Below, piece after piece: positions 1-5,325 of a stretch of DNA of 5,325 nucleotides; the first letter of the stretch is position 1; every line of letters starts with the position of its first letter. A model generated the notes under the pieces. That model searched no databases, was not told the origin of the DNA, and was given only the letters and a program-made list of their open reading frames with translations. The stretch comes from Gammaproteobacteria bacterium. GTDB taxonomy: Bacteria; Pseudomonadota; Gammaproteobacteria; DAOWEP01. A program made the translations under genes and the position numbers. Location of the stretch: positions 1 to 5,325 of the forward strand of contig DAOWEP010000131.1 of the NCBI GenBank assembly GCA_030638455.1. The letters run 5' to 3'.

Positions 1-43
1 CAGGGTACCCGAAGGGTGCGACATTCCGGGCGTCGTTCTTTTG

Positions 44-74
44 GTTACTTTTCTTTGACGTAAAGAAAAGTAAC
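44..74. repeat. Perfect 13-bp inverted repeat (hairpin) with 5-base loop
   Basis: The arms GTTACTTTTCTTT (44-56) and AAAGAAAAGTAAC (62-74) are exact reverse complements around the loop GACGT (57-61). RNA from either strand could fold here. It is not a classic intrinsic terminator: the stem is A/T-rich and no run of T follows it in either direction. Its position after lolA still allows a role in 3'-end protection or transcription attenuation, which is inference. Confidence 0.75.
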
Positions 75-79
75 TAGCC

Positions 80-96
80 GCCGGTCTACCACCGGC
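80..96. repeat. 6-bp GC-rich inverted repeat downstream of lolA
   Basis: GCCGGT (80-85) and ACCGGC (91-96) form a perfect stem around a 5-base loop. Read in the lolA direction, this hairpin lies about 24 bases past the lolA stop. A T-rich stretch, part of the next hairpin, begins several bases later. It could act as a weak terminator for the ftsK-lolA transcript, but the T-tract is displaced and interrupted, so I do not call it one. Confidence 0.5.
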
Positions 97-119
97 AATT
101 CCCCGTAAGGGCAAAAACC

Positions 120-749
120 CTACCCCCCTACTACATCAACTCCCTCAGGAACCACAAACTCAAACAACTTCAAATCCAGCTTCGGGTTCCTCTCAACATT
201 GGTAAACAGTATCCTCGTGATCTGGCCAAAATGGTCTTCCAGCTCCATGGCGGCCAGTTCCGGGTCAAACGCCATGCGGATTTTCATAAAATCGGTATCA
301 CTTGTTTTTGGTAACAGGGCCACCCACACCAGCGTCTTGTGTTTACCCTCTTCCTTGATGATAAAGTTTTCATCCAGGGCTTTTTTACCACTGAGGATCA
401 ATGCAGGCGTATCCGTCACTGTCTGATCTGCTGACCTTACTATCACCTGCTCCAGCTCACTGTCATAAATCCAGAACTTTTTACCGTCGGCAATGATCTG
501 TTGCGGGAAGGGCTCTTTATAATCCCAACGAAACTTATCGGGGCGCAGTATGACCACCTTGCCGCTGGACTCCTGGATTATTTCTCCATTATCGTCCAAC
601 AGGATTTGCAGGAAATCTGCGCGAATACTTTTTACTTCCTTGTAAAAACTATTCAGTAATTTCTGCCCCTCGCCTGCATGCGCTGTTACGGAAATAATGC
701 CTGGAAAAAAGGCTATAAAGAATAGCACCGAGTATTTTCTAAACTTCAT
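120..749 (-). CDS. lolA: Outer-membrane lipoprotein carrier protein LolA
   Basis: LolA is the periplasmic chaperone that takes lipoproteins released by the inner-membrane LolCDE transporter and hands them to LolB at the outer membrane. The 209-residue product is close to the usual precursor length (E. coli about 203). It starts with a signal peptide: basic KFRK at 2-5, a hydrophobic core at about 7-22, and a likely cleavage site after AHA at 23-25. The mature protein shows the family core: QESSGK at 59-64, the RPDKFRWDYKEP block at 69-80 with the conserved F-R-W at 73-75, and IADGKKFWIYD at 86-96 followed by LEQVIVR. The ATG start gives a proper signal peptide; the ribosome site is weak (GAAG 10 bases upstream). 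The gene begins 31 bases after the ftsK stop on the same strand and is probably cotranscribed with it, as in many gammaproteobacteria. It ends in TAG and looks intact. Confidence 0.95.
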   Translation of the reverse strand: MKFRKYSVLFFIAFFPGIISVTAHAGEGQKLLNSFYKEVKSIRADFLQILLDDNGEIIQESSGKVVILRPDKFRWDYKEPFPQQIIADGKKFWIYDSELEQVIVRSADQTVTDTPALILSGKKALDENFIIKEEGKHKTLVWVALLPKTSDTDFMKIRMAFDPELAAMELEDHFGQITRILFTNVERNPKLDLKLFEFVVPEGVDVVGG

Positions 750-780
750 TGGTTTTTATCTTCGGTTAGGCTTTAGGCAG

Positions 781-3093
781 TTAAGCTTTAGGGGGTGGAG
801 CCACTAGAACCTCACGGCTTCCATTGGACTGCATCTCACTTACGATACCCGCACTTTCCATAGACTCGATCATCCTTGCCGCACGGTTATAGCCGATTTT
901 CAATCGTCTCTGTACCGCAGAAATTGAGGCCCTTCGGGTTTCTGTCACCAGTCGAACAGCTTCATCGTACAGTGGATCTGATTCACTATCGGTCTCGCTT
1001 ACCTCTCCCGGCAACAACACGGCCCCACCCTGTTCTTCTGATACGATGTCTTCATGATAATCAGGTTCACCGGTCTGTTTGATCTCTGCCACTACACGAT
1101 GTACTTCCTGATCTGAAACAAAGGCCCCGTGTACCCGCATTGGCACCCCACTACCTGCTGTCATATATAACATGTCACCATGCCCAAGCAGGGACTCCGC
1201 ACCCATCTGGTCCAGAATGGTACGTGAATCTATTTTCGAGGAAACCTGAAACGCAATTCGCGCCGGGATATTGGCCTTGATCAGGCCGGTAATCACATTT
1301 ACAGAAGGCCGCTGCGTTGCAAGAATGAGATGAACACCGGATGCGCGTGCCTTCTGGGCCAGACGTGCGATAAGCTCTTCCACCTTTTTACCCACGACCA
1401 TCATCATATCGGCAAACTCATCAATAACGACGACGATACTCGGCAAATGCGTCAGCAATGGTGGCGGCTGTGAGGGATCACTATGACCGTCTATGTTATA
1501 GGTTGGATCAGTCAGTGGCTTGCCTTTATCTTCTGCCTCTTTTACCTTGCGGTTGTATCCCGCAATATTCCTCACGCCCAAAGAAGCCATCAGCTTATAA
1601 CGACGTTCCATTTCTCCAACGCACCAGCGTAATGCATTGGCAGCATCCTTCATATCGGTAACGACAGGCGTTAATAGATGCGGGATGCCTTCATATACAG
1701 ACAACTCCAGCATTTTCGGGTCTATCATGATCAGCCGCACATCATTTGGTGTTGCCTTGTATAGCAGGCTAAGAATCATGGCATTTACAGCGACAGATTT
1801 TCCGGAACCGGTAGTGCCCGCCACCAGCAGGTGCGGCATTTTTGCCAGATCTACCACGATCGGGTGACCACTGATGTCTTTACCTAAGGCCAGCGTCAGG
1901 GGAGAAACGGCGGCATCGTATTCCTGTGAGCGCAGGATCTCACTCAGGTAGATCATCTCACGATGTTCATTCGGGATTTCAATGCCGATAACTGGTTTCC
2001 CCGGGATAACCTCCACTACTCTCAAGCTGATCACAGATAATGCACGGGCAAGGTCCTTGGCCAGATTGGTAATCTGGCTGACCTTTACGCCCGCTGCTGG
2101 CTGAATTTCAAACCGGGTAATAATCGGGCCCGGATGTACAGACTCCACTTCTACTTCTATACCAAAATCCTGCAACTTCATTTCCACCAGTCGGGACATG
2201 GCCTCCAGTGCCTCACGTGAATAGCCCTTGCCAGAATGTTCTGCAATATCCAGCAATGATAGTGCAGGTAACTCAGAGTCAGGCGCTGACTCAAACAACG
2301 AAACCTGCCGTTCCATTTCCAGCCGGTCACTGGATGGAAGCTCTTTGATCACAGGTTCTATCTTTGGTGGCTTACGGGTCTCGTGTCTCTTTTTATCTGC
2401 CTCTACGGCCTCTTCTCGCTCCATCCTGGCCTTCCTTCCTTCATAGTACTCCTGCATCAAGATGTATTTGTTACGTAGAAAGCTTACTGTCGCCAGTGAG
2501 TACTTACCCGTATGGTCCATTACGGTCAGCCATGACAACCCCGTGAACAGACTAACCCCGACAAGAAATAGCGTTAGTAAAAATAACGTGGCTCCGAGAA
2601 GTCCAAACCCGCCTACCAGGAAATTACTAACAACATTACCTAACACTCCACCCGAACTGTTGTCCGGCAAGTTTCCGGGCAACGTGGCAAAGTGTAATGA
2701 GGCAAGACCTGTACCGTTTATCAGTGTGAGCAGAAAGCCAACACATCTCATCCAGAATTTGTGCACATCAAAAGTGCCATCCGGGTTTCTTCCTTTATAG
2801 ATCAACCAGCCTGTATACCCGATCATTACGGGAACCAGATAAGCAAGGTATCCGAATAACAGCAAAAGCACATCGGCAAACCATGCACCGATCACACCAC
2901 CCGCATTACTAATGAAGTGTTTGCCTGAAACCTGATTGGTCCAGCCTGGGTCTTCCGGATGATAGCTATACAGCACCACCAGAAAATAAATCATAAGGGT
3001 AGTAAAAATAAACAGCGCGCCTTCTTTCAAACCACGCACCACATGGGCGCTTATTGGTTTGGCATCCGACTTTTTGATACGTGCCTGGGGCAA
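781..3093 (-). CDS. ftsK: DNA translocase FtsK
   Basis: FtsK is a septal ATP-driven DNA pump. It moves chromosome termini through the closing division site and activates XerCD recombination at dif, while its membrane domain supports divisome assembly. The 770-residue product has about four membrane segments (near 25-44, 67-98, 114-135 and 156-185). A short charged linker follows at about 195-270, then the motor: Walker A GTTGSGKS at 426-433 with lysine 432, and Walker B VVVIDEF with D558-E559. The block ATQRPSVNVITGLIKANIPAR follows the Walker B region. A C-terminal winged-helix gamma domain occupies about 706-768, with the IGYNRAAR helix that in relatives reads KOPS sites and contacts XerD. 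The linker is far shorter than in E. coli FtsK (over 1300 residues), but the overall size matches other gammaproteobacterial FtsK proteins. The start is TTG: an in-frame TAA lies two codons upstream and the first internal ATG is inside the first membrane segment. The stop is TAA. Confidence 0.97.
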   Translation of the reverse strand: MPQARIKKSDAKPISAHVVRGLKEGALFIFTTLMIYFLVVLYSYHPEDPGWTNQVSGKHFISNAGGVIGAWFADVLLLLFGYLAYLVPVMIGYTGWLIYKGRNPDGTFDVHKFWMRCVGFLLTLINGTGLASLHFATLPGNLPDNSSGGVLGNVVSNFLVGGFGLLGATLFLLTLFLVGVSLFTGLSWLTVMDHTGKYSLATVSFLRNKYILMQEYYEGRKARMEREEAVEADKKRHETRKPPKIEPVIKELPSSDRLEMERQVSLFESAPDSELPALSLLDIAEHSGKGYSREALEAMSRLVEMKLQDFGIEVEVESVHPGPIITRFEIQPAAGVKVSQITNLAKDLARALSVISLRVVEVIPGKPVIGIEIPNEHREMIYLSEILRSQEYDAAVSPLTLALGKDISGHPIVVDLAKMPHLLVAGTTGSGKSVAVNAMILSLLYKATPNDVRLIMIDPKMLELSVYEGIPHLLTPVVTDMKDAANALRWCVGEMERRYKLMASLGVRNIAGYNRKVKEAEDKGKPLTDPTYNIDGHSDPSQPPPLLTHLPSIVVVIDEFADMMMVVGKKVEELIARLAQKARASGVHLILATQRPSVNVITGLIKANIPARIAFQVSSKIDSRTILDQMGAESLLGHGDMLYMTAGSGVPMRVHGAFVSDQEVHRVVAEIKQTGEPDYHEDIVSEEQGGAVLLPGEVSETDSESDPLYDEAVRLVTETRRASISAVQRRLKIGYNRAARMIESMESAGIVSEMQSNGSREVLVAPPPKA

Positions 3094-3102
3094 CAGTTTT
3101 TA

Positions 3103-3106
3103 CCTT
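3103..3106 (-). promoter_or_regulatory. Ribosome binding site supporting the ftsK TTG start
   Basis: Read on the minus strand, AAGG (part of an AAAAAAGG run) ends 9 bases before TTG at 3093-3091. The in-frame TAA at 3102-3100 excludes starts further upstream except a CTG immediately before the TTG. The next options are GTG codons at residues 18-19, which lack a comparable purine site. The TTG start keeps a basic N-terminal tail ahead of the first membrane segment. Confidence 0.6.
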
Positions 3107-3133
3107 TTTTCTTTTATTTAATTGTTATTTTTT

Positions 3134-3168
3134 ATCTTACTATTCACACTAAGTAAGAACTATAAGAT
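3134..3168. repeat. Overlapping inverted repeats in the ftsK leader region
   Basis: CTTACT (3136-3141) pairs with AGTAAG (3152-3157) around a 10-base loop. The overlapping ATCTTA (3134-3139) pairs with TAAGAT (3163-3168). The two pairings share bases and so exclude each other. Both lie between ald and ftsK. No T-run follows in the ald direction, so this is not an obvious ald terminator. The arms are short and AT-rich, so chance is a real possibility. Confidence 0.3.
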
Positions 3169-3172
3169 GTTA

Positions 3173-3200
3173 ATTATATTATATATTAACTATCATGCAA
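3173..3200 (-). promoter_or_regulatory. Candidate sigma70-type promoter for ftsK-lolA
   Basis: On the minus strand, TTGCAT (3200-3195) is followed by a 16-base spacer and a perfect TATAAT (3178-3173). Transcription would start near 3166, giving an AT-rich leader of about 70 bases before the ftsK TTG. The -35 overlaps the last codons and stop of ald, so ftsK may have its own promoter inside the end of the upstream gene. The -35 matches consensus at only three positions, and AT-rich DNA makes chance TATAAT hexamers likely; a second one lies at 3183-3178. No LexA-type CTGT-N8-ACAG box, as known at E. coli ftsK, is visible in 3094-3192. Confidence 0.4.
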
Positions 3201-4257
3201 GGGCCTGTGCAACCGATGGGTTCACAATTTCACCCGCACGCACATTTATACCCGACTGCAATCTCTCGTCCTGTTCCCAGTCACCACTTGCCAATTGACT
3301 CACAAAAGGAACCAATGCTGCTGACAGTGATTGAGAAGCCGTTCTTGGCACGGCTCCCGGCATATTGGTTACTCCAAAATGCAGCACTTGCTCCCACATA
3401 AAGGTAGGGTCTGCATAGGTAGTCGGACGAGTTGTTTCCACACAGCCACCCTGATCAACTGAAATATCGATAATGACACTGTTTGGCTTCATTGTCCGCA
3501 CCATTTCAGCACTCACTACATGGGTGGCCTTTGCACCCGGTATCAATACTGCACCGATGAGTAAATCCGCCTCAGCCACGGCCTTTTGAACTGCGCTGGC
3601 ATAAGGATACAGAGCGGTTACATTATTACCAATAGCGCGCATCTGTTCCAGCTTTGTACGATTTTTATCGAACACCGTTACTTCTGCACCCAATGAGGCA
3701 ACTACATGGGTAGCACCACCTCCGGCAACACCTCCTCCTAACACCACCACATGGCCACGCTCTGCTGCAGGGACACCTCCCAGCAATATACCCCTGCCCA
3801 GATTGTGTTGATACAGTAAATTTGAACCAATTTGTCCGGCCAGCCTGCCCGCAATATCACTCATCGGTGCCAACAGTGGCAGAGCACCGTCCTCTACTAC
3901 TGTTTCAAACGCAACTGCCAATAACCCTGTTTTCTGAAGGCTTTTGGTTAGTTCCGCATTTGCTGCAAGATGCAGATAGCAAAACAGCAGATGATCCTTT
4001 TTCAGCAAATCCAGTTCCGGGCCATAAGGCTCTTTAACCTTCACAATCATCTCAGCCGTATCAAACAACTCGGCTGCTTCCTTAATGATTTGCACCCCAA
4101 CTGCCCTGTATTGCTCGTCTGTATAACCACTAAGCAACCCACCACCTTTTTGAACAAATACCTGGTGACCCTGAGCTACCAGATCAGAACAGGCTTCTGG
4201 AACCAGGCCGATTCGCCCTTCCAGAACCTTTGTTTCCTTTGGTATACCAATGCGCAT
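3193..4257 (-). CDS. ald: Alanine dehydrogenase (NAD-dependent)
   Basis: The enzyme catalyses reversible oxidative deamination of L-alanine to pyruvate and ammonia with NAD, feeding alanine into carbon metabolism or assimilating ammonia; it is cytosolic. Numbering from the ATG at 4257 (354 residues), the known catalytic and substrate residues are in place: R15 in the opening MRIGIPKE...EGR block, K75 in VKVKEP, H96 in CYLHLAA and D268 in SVDQGG. The Rossmann fold has GGGVAGGGA at 174-182, with D197 at the end of the next strand, fitting NAD rather than NADP. GAVLIPGAK (235-243) and the MPGAVPRT block near the C terminus are also typical. The protein is slightly shorter than the 370-380 residues of well-studied relatives, with no sign of damage. 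A TTG one codon upstream (4260) is an alternative start; ATG is preferred because AAAGG lies 8 bases before it. It is divergent from trxB and 99 bases ahead of ftsK. Alanine dehydrogenase is favoured over transhydrogenase alpha subunit by length and the DQGG motif. Confidence 0.95.
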   Translation of the reverse strand: MRIGIPKETKVLEGRIGLVPEACSDLVAQGHQVFVQKGGGLLSGYTDEQYRAVGVQIIKEAAELFDTAEMIVKVKEPYGPELDLLKKDHLLFCYLHLAANAELTKSLQKTGLLAVAFETVVEDGALPLLAPMSDIAGRLAGQIGSNLLYQHNLGRGILLGGVPAAERGHVVVLGGGVAGGGATHVVASLGAEVTVFDKNRTKLEQMRAIGNNVTALYPYASAVQKAVAEADLLIGAVLIPGAKATHVVSAEMVRTMKPNSVIIDISVDQGGCVETTRPTTYADPTFMWEQVLHFGVTNMPGAVPRTASQSLSAALVPFVSQLASGDWEQDERLQSGINVRAGEIVNPSVAQALA

Positions 4258-4265
4258 CAATGTAA

Positions 4266-4270
4266 CCTTT
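4266..4270 (-). promoter_or_regulatory. Ribosome binding site of ald
   Basis: AAAGG on the minus strand (4270-4266) stands 8 bases before ATG at 4257-4255 and 5 bases before the in-frame TTG at 4260-4258. The spacing suits ATG better, and MRIGIPKE is the usual N terminus of the family, so the ATG was chosen. Confidence 0.55.
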
Positions 4271-4292
4271 ATATTCTGGATATCTTATGATT

Positions 4293-4329
4293 TAGAATTA
4301 GTTATTTGTTCTATGCCTCTTTGAAGAGG
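4293..4329. repeat. Two inverted repeats in the ald leader
   Basis: TAGAA (4293-4297) and TTCTA (4309-4313) form an interrupted dyad with an 11-base centre. Beside it, CCTCTTTGAAGAGG (4316-4329) is a near-complete palindrome that in RNA gives a 5-6 bp hairpin with a tiny loop. Both would be transcribed into the ald leader if transcription starts near 4354. The first dyad loosely recalls Lrp/AsnC-type sites in its TAG...CTA ends, but the spacing does not match the E. coli Lrp consensus. Confidence 0.4.
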
Positions 4330-4360
4330 ATTCGACTTTACCCATGACTCTCCATTACGT

Positions 4361-4388
4361 ACTATAAGCGTTTACTAATAAACGGCAA
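4361..4388 (-). promoter_or_regulatory. Candidate sigma70-type promoter for ald
   Basis: On the minus strand, TTGCCG (4388-4383, four of six consensus bases) is followed by 16 bases and TATAGT (4366-4361, five of six). Transcription would begin near 4354, giving a leader of roughly 97 bases before the ald ATG. It is the best-looking promoter pair in the divergent region. A palindrome fills its spacer (separate entry). Confidence 0.5.
4369..4384. promoter_or_regulatory. Operator-like palindrome within the ald promoter
   Basis: CGTTTACTAATAAACG is a perfect dyad: arms CGTTTA (4369-4374) and TAAACG (4379-4384) around a 4-base centre. It lies between the predicted -10 and -35 of ald and touches the last two bases of the -35. 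A protein bound here would block RNA polymerase, so a repressor site is the natural reading. I do not recognise the motif as that of a specific regulator. Confidence 0.45.
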
Positions 4389-4418
4389 GCCCTTACCCGT
4401 AACATGGCCATGGCAAGC
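4384..4418 (+). repeat. Spaced direct repeat GGCAAGC with a central palindrome
   Basis: GGCAAGC occurs at 4384-4390 and again at 4412-4418, 28 bases apart start to start. The palindrome CATGGCCATG (4403-4412) lies between the copies and touches the second. The left copy overlaps the predicted ald -35. All this lies in the middle of the ald/trxB divergent region, where binding sites for a shared regulator are plausible, but seven-base repeats can also arise by chance. Confidence 0.35.
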
Positions 4419-4426
4419 TGAATGGA

Positions 4427-4471
4427 TTAACTTTATACCATATATTCCATAATAACATTTTCAATTATAGT
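4427..4471 (+). promoter_or_regulatory. Possible trxB promoter region
   Basis: This AT-rich stretch holds two -10-like hexamers for trxB: CATAAT (4448-4453) and TATAGT (4466-4471), each five of six. TTAACT (4427-4432) could serve as -35 for the first, but the 15-base spacer is short; the second has no convincing -35 at 16-18 bases. I can say the promoter is probably here but not which hexamers are used. Confidence 0.3.
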
Positions 4472-4508
4472 AACTTCTGGATCAACCAACTTAAGCAACA
4501 AAAGAATC

Positions 4509-4512
4509 AGGA
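4509..4512 (+). promoter_or_regulatory. Ribosome binding site of trxB
   Basis: AGGA ends 7 bases before the ATG at 4520, a normal spacing. The start also puts the first FAD-binding glycine motif at residues 13-18, as expected for the family. Confidence 0.7.
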
Positions 4513-4519
4513 TACAATC

Positions 4520-5325
4520 ATGAGCGAAACCAGACACTGCCGACTTCTTATTCTGGGCTCCGGCCCCGCAGGTTACACAGCATCTGTATATGCAGCACGC
4601 GCAAATTTAGATCCGGTTCTGGTCACAGGACTGGAACAAGGTGGACAATTAACCACCACCACAGAGGTAGATAACTGGCCGGGAGATCATGAGGGTGTTC
4701 AGGGGCCTGAGCTGATGGAACGTATGCGCAAACACGCAGAGCGCTTTAATGTTGACATCGTCTTTGATCATATTAACAGGGCAGATCTTGGTGAACGCCC
4801 ATTCAAACTGACGGGTGATTCCGGCGTCTATACCTGCGATGCCCTGATTATTGCGACAGGTGCCAGCGCTATGTACCTTGGAATTCCCTCTGAAGAGGCC
4901 TTTAAAGGTCGCGGAGTTTCTGCATGTGCCACCTGTGACGGGTTTTTCTACCGAGACCAGGATGTAGCGGTTATCGGTGGCGGCAATACTGCCGTTGAAG
5001 AAGCGCTGTACTTATCCAATATTGCCAAACATGTTACCGTGGTACACCGACGCGACCAGTTCAGGTCAGAAAAAATCCTCTCAGACCAGTTGATTGAAAA
5101 ATCAAAAGCAGGAAATGTAAGCATTGAATGGAACCATGTTCTGGACGAAGTACTGGGGGATGATAGCGGCGTTACCGGTATGCGAATCAAGAATTCACAG
5201 GATGGCAGTACGAAAGATATTAATCTGATGGGGGTCTTTGTAGCCATTGGCCACAAGCCCAATACCAGTTTATTTGAAGGACAGCTCGATATGGAAGGCG
5301 GCTATCTCTCGGTACAGACAGGGTC
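4520..5325 (+). CDS. trxB: Thioredoxin reductase (partial, C terminus beyond window)
   Basis: TrxB is the FAD-containing cytosolic enzyme that passes electrons from NADPH to thioredoxin, which supports ribonucleotide reductase and disulfide reduction. The 268 visible residues show, in order: the FAD-binding motif GSGPAG (13-18), GGQLTTTTEVDNWPG (41-55), ATGA (112-115), the redox-active CATC (C136 and C139), the NADPH-binding GGGNTA (153-158), the NADPH-phosphate-contacting HRR (176-178) with R182, and AIGHKPNT (242-249). The cysteines stand at the same numbers as in the E. coli precursor, showing a near gap-free match. About 50 residues, including the closing GDV-type FAD motif, lie beyond the right edge. 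The gene is divergent from ald with 262 bases between start codons. This short bacterial class differs from the large selenocysteine enzymes. The only alternative, an AhpF-like protein, is unlikely because its extra N-terminal domain is absent. Confidence 0.97.
   Translation, partial: MSETRHCRLLILGSGPAGYTASVYAARANLDPVLVTGLEQGGQLTTTTEVDNWPGDHEGVQGPELMERMRKHAERFNVDIVFDHINRADLGERPFKLTGDSGVYTCDALIIATGASAMYLGIPSEEAFKGRGVSACATCDGFFYRDQDVAVIGGGNTAVEEALYLSNIAKHVTVVHRRDQFRSEKILSDQLIEKSKAGNVSIEWNHVLDEVLGDDSGVTGMRIKNSQDGSTKDINLMGVFVAIGHKPNTSLFEGQLDMEGGYLSVQTG

Larger units (their letters stand above)
1..119. repeat. Intergenic stretch resembling a dispersed hairpin-rich repeat
   Basis: This gene-free stretch lies downstream of lolA, which is read leftward. 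It is dense in symmetry: an 8-base palindrome GGGTACCC at 3-10, a perfect 13-bp stem at 44-74 and a perfect 6-bp stem at 80-96. From memory, intergenic repeats with a GGTTACTTTTCTTT / AAAGAAAAGTAAC core recur in many proteobacterial genomes and are often mis-annotated as short ORFs. That it is a member of such a family here is inference, because only one copy is visible in the window. The gene usually found after lolA in gammaproteobacteria, rarA, is not visible before the left edge. Confidence 0.5.

Noticed and set aside
1..63. Plus-strand frame open from the left edge to TAA at 61-63
   Set aside because: It covers only 20 codons within the repeat-like element. Short false ORFs are common in such repeats, and no domain is visible.
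44..74. Intrinsic terminator for ftsK-lolA
   Set aside because: The stem is perfect but A/T-rich, and no T-run follows it in either direction, so it is listed as a repeat.
2462..2800. 112-codon plus-strand open frame inside ftsK
   Set aside because: It is antisense to the FtsK membrane domain, and its low-complexity translation is typical of a shadow of transmembrane coding sequence.
3970..4290. 106-codon plus-strand open frame over the ald start
   Set aside because: It is antisense to the conserved N-terminal half of ald, without a clear ribosome site or known domain.
4293..4313. Lrp binding site upstream of ald
   Set aside because: The ends TAG and CTA fit, but the spacing is longer than the 15-base E. 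coli Lrp consensus, so it is kept only as an unassigned dyad.
4391..4400. KOPS-like site (GGGTAAGGG on the minus strand)
   Set aside because: The KOPS consensus is GGGNAGGG; this has an extra base, and one near-match in an intergenic region carries no weight.
4948..5262. 104-codon minus-strand open frame inside trxB
   Set aside because: It lies wholly antisense to the highly conserved trxB core. Its translation shows no recognisable motif, and it fits a shadow of the real gene.

Overview
This window looks like chromosomal housekeeping DNA from a gammaproteobacterium of moderate G+C content. The reasons are the LolA lipoprotein carrier, a compact FtsK with the gammaproteobacterial type of gamma domain, a thioredoxin reductase very close to the Escherichia coli protein in its motifs, and the gene order trxB / (one gene) / ftsK / lolA. 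That order is the familiar gammaproteobacterial trxB-lrp-ftsK-lolA neighbourhood as I know it. I cannot name the genus.

Layout from left to right. Positions 1-119 hold no supportable gene; they carry two perfect inverted repeats and resemble a dispersed intergenic repeat. Then lolA (120-749, minus) and ftsK (781-3093, minus) form a probable transcription unit with a 31-base gap. An AT-rich 99-base spacer (3094-3192) holds a likely ftsK promoter and leader. Next comes ald, alanine dehydrogenase (3193-4257, minus). A 262-base divergent control region (4258-4519) follows, holding a good sigma70-like candidate for ald, several inverted and direct repeats, and weaker candidates for trxB. The window ends inside trxB (4520 onward, plus), which is cut by the right edge.

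The genes do unrelated jobs. TrxB keeps thioredoxin reduced with NADPH. Ald interconverts alanine with pyruvate plus ammonia. FtsK couples division to chromosome segregation. LolA ferries lipoproteins across the periplasm. The ordinary core gene content means I see no undescribed system here. The points worth a second look are regulatory or contextual: ald sits where lrp sits in E. coli; a 16-base palindrome lies in the spacer of the predicted ald promoter; ftsK has a TTG start forced by a nearby in-frame stop; and the left edge carries a hairpin-rich repeat.
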